DNA of 64,000 nucleotides, taken from positions 434,001 through 498,000 of the forward strand of contig CAVTTB010000009.1 in the NCBI GenBank assembly GCA_963737555.1. Direction: 5' to 3'. Positions 51,519-59,826 of the stretch are shown piece by piece. The DNA comes from JAHJQQ01 sp963737555 (GTDB lineage Bacteria > Pseudomonadota > Gammaproteobacteria > Thiohalobacterales > Thiohalobacteraceae). The notes under the pieces are model-generated. The model did not search any database, was not told the origin of the DNA, and worked only from the letters and a program-made list of their open reading frames with translations. The position numbers were made by a program, and so were the translations under genes. Position 1 is the stretch's first letter; each line of letters begins with the position of its first letter.

Positions 51519-51529
51519 GCTCTGCTACC

Positions 51530-52762
51530 TCACTTGGCCGCGGGCGCGGGTGACGATGCATCCGATCCCGATGCATTCGTCGATCCTGGCGCATTCGGCG
51601 GCGTGGCCTGCGCACCGACTTCCTGTGCCTGCACCTGCGTGCCGGGACGCGCGCGTTGCAGACCCTCGACGATGACGCGTTCGCCGGGCACAAGTCCCTC
51701 GGTCACTACCCACTTGTCGCCGAGCGATTGGGCTGTTTGCACGGTGCGCGCTTCGACCTTGTCTTCGGCGCCGATCACCATCACGACAGCATTGCCTTTC
51801 GGATCGCGACTCAGCGCCGCGTGCGGCACCAGAATGGCGTTGTCCTGCACGCCTTGCGACAAGCGTGCGCGCACGTACATGCCGGGCAGCAGTTCGTTTT
51901 TCGGATTGGGGAAGACCGCGCGCAGGGTCACGCTGCCGGTGGTCTCGTCCACCGTGACTTCGGAAAAGGCCAGCGTGCCGTCGGCGGCATATTCGCTGCC
52001 GTCTTCGAGCAGCAGTTTCACCGGCAGCGTGTTGTCGGTGGTGCGCTGCATCTTGCCGGAGGCGAGATCGCGTCGCAGACGCAGCAGTTCGGCGCTGGAC
52101 TGGGTGAGGTCTACATAGATCGGATCGAGTTGCTGCACGATGGCGAGCGTCGCAGCCTGGTTCGCCGTCACCAGCGCGCCGGGCGTTACGGCGGAACGGC
52201 CGATGCGACCGGCGATGGGCGCTTTCACCTGGGTGAAATCCAGATCGATCTTCGCTTTTGCCAGCGTGGCCTGCGCTGCGGCGACATTGGCTTGTGCCTG
52301 CATGAGCGCAGCGACGGCATCATCGTTCGCTTGGGTGCTGATGGCTTTGGTCTTCACCAGTTCGGCGTAGCGCTCGGCTTTGAGACGCACGGCATAGAGA
52401 TCGGCCTCGGCGCGCGCGAGTCCGGCCTTGGCGCTGTCATAGCTTGCCTTATAAGGTGCGGGATCGATCTGATACAGCAGCTGATCGGCTTGCACCTCGC
52501 TGCCTTCGTCGAAGTTGCGCTGCAGTACGATGCCAGTGACCTGCGGCCGAACCTCGGCGATCAGGAAGGGCGTCGTGCGGCCCGGCAATTCAGTCTCGTG
52601 TGCGACACGTTCGGCCTGCACAGTAAGCACCGTGACGGTCGGTGCGGCTTGAGCGGCGCCACCCGGCGCAGGCGGTGGCTCGCCGCTGCAGGCGGCCAGT
52701 AGAACAACGACGCCCGTCAATGCGCTGAATGACGCGGAGCGAAGCAAGGGGTAGGCCTGCAT
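51530..52762 (-). CDS. RND efflux membrane-fusion (periplasmic adaptor) lipoprotein
   Basis: The 410-residue protein has a lipoprotein signal (hydrophobic FSALTGVVVLLA with lipobox LAAC), then the AcrA-type layout: barrel-sandwich hybrid (VRPQVTGIVLQRNFDEGSEVQADQLLYQIDPAPYKA), alpha hairpin (residues about 100-170), lipoyl half (IDLDFTQVKAPIAGRIGRSAVTPGALV), beta barrel and membrane-proximal domain, ending in an Ala/Pro-rich tail. It couples the RND pump to an outer-membrane channel. The upstream 85 nt carry a TetR-like operator. Confidence 0.93.
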   Translation of the reverse strand: MQAYPLLRSASFSALTGVVVLLAACSGEPPPAPGGAAQAAPTVTVLTVQAERVAHETELPGRTTPFLIAEVRPQVTGIVLQRNFDEGSEVQADQLLYQIDPAPYKASYDSAKAGLARAEADLYAVRLKAERYAELVKTKAISTQANDDAVAALMQAQANVAAAQATLAKAKIDLDFTQVKAPIAGRIGRSAVTPGALVTANQAATLAIVQQLDPIYVDLTQSSAELLRLRRDLASGKMQRTTDNTLPVKLLLEDGSEYAADGTLAFSEVTVDETTGSVTLRAVFPNPKNELLPGMYVRARLSQGVQDNAILVPHAALSRDPKGNAVVMVIGAEDKVEARTVQTAQSLGDKWVVTEGLVPGERVIVEGLQRARPGTQVQAQEVGAQATPPNAPGSTNASGSDASSPAPAAK

Positions 52763-53205
52763 GGTTGCCCTCTCGATATCAGAAATTCAGAAACGACACT
52801 GGACGCGCCGGGACTCCGGACACACCGCGCGAATTCATAGAGCGATTCTAGAATGAACGTCCATTCGATGTTGGCTTTTTTGTTTTTCCACTTGTGCCTG
52901 GTGGGGCTTTTCCGCATTAATCCGGAGACTTCTTGCCTATGGCAGCCAAGCCTGTCACTCCACCGACAACCTTCGCTCGGATAAGTTGCAGGCAAGATAT
53001 GCCGCGAACAGATTCGTGTCGCGCGGCTGGACGGTTTGGATTCGCCTGGCTCTGCCATACTTGAATGGCGCCAGTTGTAATGGCGCCGGTTGTTGGGAAC
53101 GGCCCTGACATCGTGTGAACGCACTGCGTGGCGTCTGCAAAAAAACACTAGTGTCAGTTGATCGGACACAGATCGGACACAAATTGGCCAGAAGGAATAA
53201 AAACC
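52763..53205. other. Divergent intergenic region with regulatory dyads
   Basis: The 443 nt between the adaptor gene and the small MFS-leader gene have no supported gene. They hold the GAATG..CATTC operator (52851-52866), a perfect 10-bp palindrome ACACTAGTGT at 53145-53154, and a tandem pair of GATCGGACACA at 53160-53181. No tetR gene is near. Confidence 0.55.
52851..52866. promoter_or_regulatory. Likely TetR-family operator upstream of the efflux operon
   Basis: GAATG / CATTC arms around AACGTC (one imperfect pair in the centre) form a 16-bp dyad 89 bp upstream of the adaptor start. TetR-family repressors of RND pumps bind similar GAATGAAC..GTTCATTC sites. The repressor gene must lie elsewhere. 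Confidence 0.5.
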
Positions 53206-53376
53206 ATGACCGGAGAGCGGAACAAAAACTGGATCGGTGTCGCAACCAAGATCATCGGTCGGATCGCGAACTTCTTCGAGGGCGAGGGCGATTCTGTTGT
53301 TGAGGTGCAGCTGCGGCAGGCCCAGAGCGCGGAGACTACGGCACGTTTCCGCAAGACGCTGGGGTCGCTGGCGTGA
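53206..53376 (+). CDS. Small protein translationally coupled to the MFS transporter
   Basis: A 56-residue frame with a good ribosome site (GAAGGA, 10 nt upstream of ATG 53206). Its stop overlaps the GTG start of the MFS gene (GTGA, 53373-53376), a layout that favours translational coupling. The protein (MTGERNKNWIGVATKIIGRI..) has an amphipathic helix and acidic EGEGD segment, then a polar helix; it has no signal peptide or membrane segment. No family was recognised. Length and coupling support a real gene, but conservation cannot be judged here. Confidence 0.5.
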   Translation: MTGERNKNWIGVATKIIGRIANFFEGEGDSVVEVQLRQAQSAETTARFRKTLGSLA

Positions 53377-54596
53377 GCTTACGCGCTTCGAACAGCCCAC
53401 CGTCTCCCCAGCGTAGCCCGGCAGCATGGCGCGCGTTGCCGGCCGGTATCTGGGCCTTGGGATTCGGCTCGCTGTTCATGGACATTTCTTCCGAGATGAT
53501 CCACAGCCTTCTGCCGATTTTCATGGTCACGACGCTGGGCGTGTCGATGGTGACTGTCGGCGTCATCGAAGGCATCGCGGAGGCGACGGCAGCCATCTTG
53601 AAGGTGTTTTCAGGCACGCTGAGCGATTACCTCGGTAAGCGAAAATTCCTGATGATCCTCGGTTACGGACTTGCGGCTTTCACCAAACCGATGTTCCCGC
53701 TGGCCACGTCGATAGGCTGGGTGTTCACGGCACGCTTCGTCGATCGCATCGGCAAAGGCATCCGCGGCGCACCGCGCGACGCCTTGGTGGCCGACATCAC
53801 GCCAGCGCACTTGCGCGGTGCTGCGTACGGACTGCGCCAGGCGCTCGATTCCGTGGGCGCCTTGCTCGGTCCGCTGCTGGCGGTGGGCTTCATGATCTGG
53901 CTCGCCAACGACATCAGAGCGGTGATGTGGGTGGCCGTGGTACCGGCGTTTATCGCTGTGGCGTTGCTCATGATCTACGTGCGCGAGCCGGAGCATGCGC
54001 AAGCGCTTGGTCACGCCAAAGCGCCGCTGACCTTCGTCGACATCAAACGTCTGCCGTTGCGTTACTGGAAGGTCGTGGTGTTGGGCGCCGTCTTTACACT
54101 GGCCCGCTTCAGCGAGGCATTTTTGGTGCTGCGTGCCGATGACGTCGGTCTTGCGCTCGGCTACGTGCCGATGGTCATGGTCGTGATGAATGTATTCTAT
54201 GCCGCGGCCGCGTATCCGGCCGGCGCCGCAGCCGACCGCTTCAGTGAGCGCACCTTGCTGTTGATCGGGCTCGCATTGCTCATCGCCGCCGATGTGGTGT
54301 TGGCCATCGCCGCGGACGCACTGGCCGTGTTTGCCGGCGCGGCGTTGTGGGGCCTGCACATGGCTTTTACCCAGGGACTTTTATCGAAACTCGTCGCGGA
54401 TACGGTGCCGGCCCCGTTGCGCGGCACCGGGTTTGGTATCTTCAATCTTGTCAGCGGCGGCGCTTTGCTGCTGGCGAGTATGATCGCAGGCGCGCTATGG
54501 AGTGCCATCGGACCCGCGGCCACGTTCTTGGCCGGTGCCGGCTTCGCCACCGTCGCCAGCCTCGGGCTTGTGATACTGCGTCGCCGCACAGCCTAG
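53373..54596 (+). CDS. Major facilitator superfamily transporter
   Basis: The protein has 407 residues and about 12 predicted membrane helices. The GTG start overlaps the small gene. MFS features include the loop-2/3 motif LSDYLGKRKFLM and the helix-4 segment GKGIRGAPRDALVADIT, typical of a DHA1-like subgroup that includes putative antibiotic or metabolite efflux proteins. The second half repeats the pattern (AADRFSERTLLLIGL). Substrate is unknown. It ends four bases inside the convergent VPLPA-CTERM gene. Confidence 0.85.
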   Translation: MSLRASNSPPSPQRSPAAWRALPAGIWALGFGSLFMDISSEMIHSLLPIFMVTTLGVSMVTVGVIEGIAEATAAILKVFSGTLSDYLGKRKFLMILGYGLAAFTKPMFPLATSIGWVFTARFVDRIGKGIRGAPRDALVADITPAHLRGAAYGLRQALDSVGALLGPLLAVGFMIWLANDIRAVMWVAVVPAFIAVALLMIYVREPEHAQALGHAKAPLTFVDIKRLPLRYWKVVVLGAVFTLARFSEAFLVLRADDVGLALGYVPMVMVVMNVFYAAAAYPAGAAADRFSERTLLLIGLALLIAADVVLAIAADALAVFAGAALWGLHMAFTQGLLSKLVADTVPAPLRGTGFGIFNLVSGGALLLASMIAGALWSAIGPAATFLAGAGFATVASLGLVILRRRTA

Positions 54597-55316
54597 GCGT
54601 TGATGCGGGACGGGTTGTTAATCCGATCGCCTTTACTGACCGTTCTTGAGATGCCAATCAGGCCAATAATACCTGAGCCGAACAGCCACGCGGCGGCGGG
54701 AACAGGGACTGCTGAAGTAATATATACATCGCCGTCGCGAACTGCCCACGGAATGGCGTCATCCCCCTTGTACAGGCTGAGCTGAATCCCACTGTCGATA
54801 TCGAAGAACCACGCGGAATCCGTATTCAGCACGTCTTCCGTGGCCGTCCAATAGAAGTTGGGCGCTACATTTTTAAACAGACTAAAGTTGCTATTAAACG
54901 GGTACAAAGTTCCTTCTTCGTCTATGGCGCCGCCCAACTCGACATAGAGCAGGTGGCCTAACTCACTGCCGGTGCAGTTGCTCCCATATGAGCTGACTTG
55001 AGATTGAAGGCTGCAGGCCGGATCCGGTTGTAGCGACGTTGGCAAACGCCAGTCGTCATAGGTCACGCCGCGCACGCTGTCGTAATAGTTCAGGTTTGCC
55101 GTCCAATTCATGGCGTCGTCCCAAGTCATATCACCAGTACTGTCGTTACCGCTGGTGGCTGAATAGTTGGCATCCGATAACCACGTGACATTCAAATCGG
55201 TGTCATAAATTAAACCACTGCCGCGATCGATCAGAGGCGCCAAAGGAAAGGCCAGGCAAGGCAACTGCCGCGCACATCGACATGGCCGCAACGAGTTTGC
55301 GTTGGTTGGTATTCAT
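54593..55316 (-). CDS. Secreted DUF1566/Lcl protein with VPLPA-CTERM sorting signal (frame broken near signal peptide)
   Basis: The start MNTNQRKLVAAMSMCAAVALPG at 55316 has a GGAGG site and begins a signal peptide; the frame shifts near 55230 into the mature part (PLIDRGSGLIYDTDLNVTWLSDANYSA). The domain is DUF1566 (MTWDDAMNWTANLNYY, DDWRLPTS, FYWTATE, AWFFDIDSG, AVRDGD). The C-terminus is a textbook VPLPA-CTERM: VPVPAAAWLFGSGIIGLIG followed by Arg/Lys residues, a target for exosortase/archaeosortase processing. It indicates an exosortase and matching exopolysaccharide locus elsewhere in the genome. Its last four bases overlap the MFS stop. Confidence 0.8.
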
Positions 55317-55520
55317 TGGGGATCCCTCCGGTTTGTTGTTGTTACCGGGGAATGTACTATTTAGTGAAAGAAATTGCTGTAAAAAAATGGCGATTGCCTT
55401 GGTTGCGCCACCAGCTGATGTTATGAACCCACGAAGGTCCAGATTGGTCACACAGATGAAATGCTGAGGAGTAGGAGGGTAAAAGCGAGCGCTATGTGAT
55501 TCAGTATTTCCAGGCAAATA

Positions 55521-55595
55521 TGGTGGGCGCGACAGGGATTGAACCTGTGACCCCCGCCGTGTGAAGGCGATGCTCTCCCGCTGAGCTACGCGCCC
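55521..55595 (-). tRNA. tRNA-Val(CAC)
   Basis: The reverse complement folds as a normal cloverleaf: acceptor GGGCGCG / CGCGCCC with encoded CCA, D arm AGCTCAGCGGGAGAGC, anticodon stem TCGCC / GGCGG with loop TTCACAC (anticodon CAC, decoding GTG), T arm ACAGGTTCAATCCCTGT. It sits 204 nt before gltX and on the opposite strand; valine tRNAs also cluster beside gltX in E. coli. Confidence 0.95.
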
Positions 55596-55799
55596 ATATT
55601 TGCTGCAAGGCTGGTAGTGCCGGCCGCGCCAGATGAGGCCGCGAACGGGAAGTGCATTCTAGGGAACGAGGCCAAGGTGGTCAACCGGGAGCGGTCAACC
55701 GCGGGGGTGGCCGAGGCTCCGGCGCAGGCCGGCCTGCGCCGATGCGGGCCTTCCGTTACAATACGCCGCCTCGTGTCAGCCTCAGGAATCCCGATCGCC

Positions 55800-57230
55800 A
55801 TGACCGTCCGTACCCGTTTTGCCCCCAGCCCGACTGGTTATCTGCACATCGGTGGCGCGCGCACCGCGCTGTTCTCCTGGCTGTATGCCCGCAAGCACGG
55901 CGGCCAGTTCATTCTGCGCATCGAAGACACCGATCTGGAACGCTCCACCGAGGAATCGGTGAACGCCATTCTGGAGGGCATGACCTGGTTGGGCATGGAG
56001 TACGACGAGGGTCCGTTTTACCAGACCAAACGCTTCGACCGATACGGCGTGATCGTTCAGCAGTTGATCGACACCGGCCATGCTTACAAATGCTATTGCA
56101 GCAAGGAGCGGCTGGAAAAACTGCGTGAAGAGCAGATGGCCAACAAGGAGAAGCCACGCTACGACGGACTTTGCCGCGACGGCGCCAAGCCGCCTAGCGC
56201 CGACGCGCCCTATGTGATCCGCTTTCGCAATCCGCAGGACGGCGAAGTGGTGGTCGATGATTTGATTCGCGGTCGCGTGGTATTTCAGAATGCGGAACTC
56301 GATGATCTGATTATCGCCCGTAGCGACGGCTCGCCGACCTATAACCTGTCGGTGGTGGTCGACGATGCCGATATGGATATCACGCATGTCATCCGCGGCG
56401 ATGACCATCTGAACAACACGCCGCGCCAGATCAACATTCTGCGCGCGCTCGGCGCGACACCGCCAAAGTATGCGCATGTGCCGATGATCCTCGGCTCGGA
56501 TGGCAAGCGTCTGTCCAAGCGTCATGGCGCGGTCAGCGTCATGCAATATCGCGAGGAGGGTTTCCTGCCCGAAGCCTTGCTGAATTATCTGGTGCGGCTG
56601 GGCTGGTCGCATGGCGATCAGGAAGTCTTCTCGATTGATCAGATGATCGAGCTGTTCGATGTGATGGATGTGAATAAATCCGCGTCCAGTTTCAATCCCG
56701 AAAAACTGCTGTGGCTCAATCAGCAATACATCAAAGAGAGCTCGCCTGTGCATGTGGCGCGGCACCTGAGTCACCACATCGGTCTGCTGGGTATCGATCC
56801 GGCGCAGGATCCGCCGCTGCATGAAGTCGTCAAGGCGCAGCAGGAACGCGCCAAGACCCTGGTCGAGATGGCGGCCAACAGCGTGTTCTTTTATCAGGAC
56901 TTCGAGCAGTTTGACGAAAAGGCCGCGCAGAAGAATCTGAACGCGGCGGCACGGCCGGCCTTGGCGCAGTTGCGCGAAGGTTTTGCCGCGCTGGTCGACT
57001 GGCAACCGGAACCGATCCACCAGGTGGTGATTGCGACAGCGGAAGGCCTGGGCGAAAAACTCGGCAAAGTCGCGCAGCCCCTGCGGGTGGCGATGTCGGG
57101 TGGCACGGTGTCTCCGCCCATCGATGTGACGGTCTATCTGATCGGTCGAGAACGCGCGCTGGCGCGGTTGGATAAGGCCCTGGCGTACATCGACGCGAGC
57201 GCTATAAATCCCATTTATAAATTTAACTAA
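55800..57230 (+). CDS. gltX: Glutamyl-tRNA synthetase
   Basis: The protein has 476 residues. The start at 55800 (MTVRTRFAPSPTGYLHIGGARTALF) is fixed by the class I HIGH region; upstream in-frame codons are not conserved. It has DDHLNNTPRQINILRALG and the KMSKS-like GKRLSKRHGAVSVM, then the anticodon-binding alpha domains (LWLNQQYIKES). It charges tRNA-Glu, including the tRNA-Glu(TTC) encoded at 62624. The paralogue gluQ at 5.5 kb lacks the anticodon domain. Confidence 0.96.
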   Translation: MTVRTRFAPSPTGYLHIGGARTALFSWLYARKHGGQFILRIEDTDLERSTEESVNAILEGMTWLGMEYDEGPFYQTKRFDRYGVIVQQLIDTGHAYKCYCSKERLEKLREEQMANKEKPRYDGLCRDGAKPPSADAPYVIRFRNPQDGEVVVDDLIRGRVVFQNAELDDLIIARSDGSPTYNLSVVVDDADMDITHVIRGDDHLNNTPRQINILRALGATPPKYAHVPMILGSDGKRLSKRHGAVSVMQYREEGFLPEALLNYLVRLGWSHGDQEVFSIDQMIELFDVMDVNKSASSFNPEKLLWLNQQYIKESSPVHVARHLSHHIGLLGIDPAQDPPLHEVVKAQQERAKTLVEMAANSVFFYQDFEQFDEKAAQKNLNAAARPALAQLREGFAALVDWQPEPIHQVVIATAEGLGEKLGKVAQPLRVAMSGGTVSPPIDVTVYLIGRERALARLDKALAYIDASAINPIYKFN

Positions 57231-57292
57231 GCGGTAATCTCCCGATTTTGGTCTACGCTAGGGGTGGTGTAACGGGACAGGAGGTATCCGCA

Positions 57293-57676
57293 ATGGACAA
57301 CCTAAGCAGTTCCAGGACTGCCACCGGATCAACCCCGCAACGGCATGCTTGGTCGCCGATAGACTGGGCGGATACAGGCCAGAGCAAGGACGCCTGGGCC
57401 GCCGAACTCGTCGAGCAGTATTGTGCCTTGGGCTTGTCGCAGACCGAGGCGAGGCGCGTTCTCCAAGCGGTATACGCGGACTTGGGTGCGGTGCTCGACG
57501 CTATCGATCCACACGCCTTGGCGGCGGTGCCGATTCCGGAACAGGTATCGATGCTGTTACCGCGCTTTGATATCACTCGTCTGGCGGCCACGCTGGGCAT
57601 CGACACGGCACAGGCGCAGAGTGCGGTGGCGATGTTGGTGCTGGAATTTGTCATGCACGCACATCCGCTTTTTTAG
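57293..57676 (+). CDS. Hypothetical protein
   Basis: A 127-residue frame with an AGGAGG ribosome site before ATG 57293. The sequence is helical (AELVEQYCALGLSQTEARRVLQAVYADLG, LPRFDITRLAATLGIDTAQAQSAVAMLVLEF), without signal peptide or metal motif. No family was recognised. The strong ribosome site and codon use support a real gene; it lies between gltX and the hsp20 gene. Confidence 0.55.
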   Translation: MDNLSSSRTATGSTPQRHAWSPIDWADTGQSKDAWAAELVEQYCALGLSQTEARRVLQAVYADLGAVLDAIDPHALAAVPIPEQVSMLLPRFDITRLAATLGIDTAQAQSAVAMLVLEFVMHAHPLF

Positions 57677-57837
57677 CCAAAAAATCCCTGTCACGTGCTC
57701 GACTGAGGCGGTGTCGGCGTCAATTGCAATCAGTGCTGATATTCATCAAACGAGTAGCCCGTTGGCTCAACGATGCTCAATATACTTGTAAGCAAGGTGA
57801 TACGTTTGCTGATCTTGAAGAACGAGGAGGTTACGTT

Positions 57838-58369
57838 ATGTCCAAGCAACAACGAACTGAAATGCAGAAGGGTGGTGGCAACGGTCCGACTCAACCTACT
57901 GCACCACCTGAGTCCGATCGAAGATATGGAACGTCTGTTCGAGGGTTTCTTCGGCAACGAGTGGCCGCGTCCCATGCAATGGGAATGGCCGCGCCTGATG
58001 CGCATGCGCGCCCCGTTTGAGAGTCAGTTGAGTCGCGCCGACGTGGCGAGAATGCCGCATGTCGATATCGTCGACCGTGAGGCCGATATTCTGGTCCGTG
58101 CCGAATTGGCTGGTGTGGACAAGAAGGATCTGGATATCTCGGTAACGGACAATACCCTGACCATCAAGGGCAGCAGTCGAAAGGAAACCAAGAGCGAAGA
58201 GGGCGAATACCACCGTTGCGAAATAGCGCAGGGTGCTTTCGCGCGGACGATGACCCTGCCGTGCGCAGTGTCCGGCGATAAGGCGAAGGCGACTTTCAAG
58301 GATGGGTTGCTCGAACTGGTGTTGCCAAAAGTGGAGCCGGCCAAACGCCGCGCGATCAAGGTCGAGTAA
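57838..58369 (+). CDS. Small heat-shock protein Hsp20/alpha-crystallin (frame broken once)
   Basis: The start MSKQQRTEMQKGGG at 57838 follows a GAGGAGG site. The frame shifts at about 57900; the main part then reads SPIEDMERLFEGFFGNEWPRPM and an alpha-crystallin domain (VDIVDREADILVRAELAGVDKKDLDISVTDNTLTIKGS, FARTMTLPCAVSGDKAKATFKDGLLELVLPK). The total of about 175 residues fits the family. It holds unfolding proteins. A terminator follows at 58386-58420. Confidence 0.85.
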
Positions 58370-58385
58370 CGGTTCCGTTCCAGCG

Positions 58386-58420
58386 AACCCAGGGCGGTTG
58401 GTCAGCCCTGGGTTTGTCTT
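58386..58420 (+). terminator. Terminator after hsp20
   Basis: AACCCAGGGC / GCCCTGGGTT form a perfect 10-bp stem with a 9-nt loop, followed by TGTCTT. It lies 17 nt after the hsp20 stop; the convergent archease gene ends at 58479. Confidence 0.8.
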
Positions 58421-58478
58421 ATCTGGCAGTTCATAACCCAGAAAACCCAGCAATTCGTGCCGGCGTCATCATTACTGT

Positions 58479-58964
58479 TCAGACATCGACGACGCATTGG
58501 GCCATCCAGAGATCCTCTTCGATGGCCTCGACATGCAATTCCGTCAAGGTCGCGCCTTTTACTTCCACGGCAGGCTGATGCCGTGCTGGATCGATAGTTT
58601 CACCCCACGCGGTGGCGTGCAGATGGTGACCCTTGATGCTCACGTCGAAGGCGCAGAACAACAGGTGGCGGGTGGCGATTTCGTAGATCAATGCATTCAA
58701 CCAATCGACCAGCAACAATTCCAGATCGGGTGCGCGGCACTCGATGGTGAGGGTTTCATGCGGTTCGATACAGCGTGGATCGGTGATGACGGCAATCAGC
58801 GCCAGTGCCGTTTGGTTGAAGGCCTCCTCCGGGCAGTGTCCATAGCCGCGTACGCCGATGTCCGCCTGATGCGCGAAGTGTTCCCACGAAGGCGCGTGCG
58901 GCGGCGTGCCGAGGGGTGCTTTGCTGCTGCGGCCGTGCAGGGTGATGGCTGTGTGTAAGATCAT
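58479..58964 (-). CDS. Archease
   Basis: The protein has 161 residues. Archease features are visible: WEHFAHQADIGVRGYGHCPEEAFNQTALAL, the acidic metal-site Asp of DIG, LLVDWLNALIYE, TAWGETIDPARH and VEVKGATLTELHVEA, ending CVVDV. Archease activates the RNA ligase RtcB for several turnovers. No rtcB gene is in the window. Its ATG (58964) overlaps the pcm stop (58961), so the two are translationally coupled. Confidence 0.88.
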   Translation of the reverse strand: MILHTAITLHGRSSKAPLGTPPHAPSWEHFAHQADIGVRGYGHCPEEAFNQTALALIAVITDPRCIEPHETLTIECRAPDLELLLVDWLNALIYEIATRHLLFCAFDVSIKGHHLHATAWGETIDPARHQPAVEVKGATLTELHVEAIEEDLWMAQCVVDV

Positions 58965-59671
58965 GACGACGAATCTCCACGAACATCTCTGGCCAGCCCG
59001 GTCATGGGCACGAACGCCACGGGCAATAGCTTGCGCTGGCTGATGGCACCGCTGGGTGCTTTGGAAAGCAGCACCAACTCCTGATCGAAACCGTTGTTCA
59101 GCGGCACGATCAATCGTCCGCCCGGCTTGAGTTGTTCCAATAGCGGTGGTGGCACCCGGTCCGCGGCGGCCGTGATGATGATGGCATCGAACGGGGCTAC
59201 CTCTGGCCAGCCGTTGTAGCCGTCGCCGATACGCATCTCGACATTGTGAACGCCCAGGTGTTTAAGCCGGCTGGCCGCGCGTTTGGCCAGTGTCTGTACG
59301 ATCTCGATGCTGTAGACAAGTTTCGCCAGCTTGGCCAGGACCGCCGTCTGGTAGCCTGAGCCGGTACCGACTTCCAGCACCTGATGCTCGGGGGTGAGCG
59401 CCAGCAGCTCGGTCATGATGGCGACGATGTAGGGCTGCGAGATGGTTTGGTTTTCGCCGATGGGCAGCGGTCGGTTGTCATAGGCGGCATCCTGCAATGC
59501 ATCCGGTACGAAGGCGTGGCGCGGCACATCGCGTAGCGCCTGAAGGACCGGAGCACTCAACGCTTCGAGCCCGAGGAGGTGGCGCGTGTAGCGCACATCC
59601 TCCTCGATTTCTCGCAGCATTCGTTCACACGCGCGCTCGCCCATCTGCTTCCTCACCACTGTTTTCAGCAT
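58961..59671 (-). CDS. pcm: Protein-L-isoaspartate O-methyltransferase
   Basis: The protein has 236 residues (a later start, MGERACERML at 59644, is possible). It has the family core: VPRHAFVPDALQDAAYDNRPLPIGENQTISQPYIVA, SAM motif I VLEVGTGSGYQTAVLA, PEVAPFDAIIITAAA and LLEQLKPGGRLIVPL. It repairs damaged aspartate residues. The stop overlaps the archease start. It is divergent from the Lon-like protease gene. Confidence 0.93.
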   Translation of the reverse strand: MLKTVVRKQMGERACERMLREIEEDVRYTRHLLGLEALSAPVLQALRDVPRHAFVPDALQDAAYDNRPLPIGENQTISQPYIVAIMTELLALTPEHQVLEVGTGSGYQTAVLAKLAKLVYSIEIVQTLAKRAASRLKHLGVHNVEMRIGDGYNGWPEVAPFDAIIITAAADRVPPPLLEQLKPGGRLIVPLNNGFDQELVLLSKAPSGAISQRKLLPVAFVPMTGLARDVRGDSSS

Positions 59672-59826
59672 AGACTAATTCCAGGAACGTCTCGGCTATA
59701 GACGTGCTGCGCTTATGATCTAGGGCAAGGAATGGCCTATTAGAACAGGCATAGTAAGAGGTGGGTGGATTCATAGACGTGGTGAGCGCACCTGTGGATG
59801 CCTCTTCCAGTGAGCGCAAGGATTGG

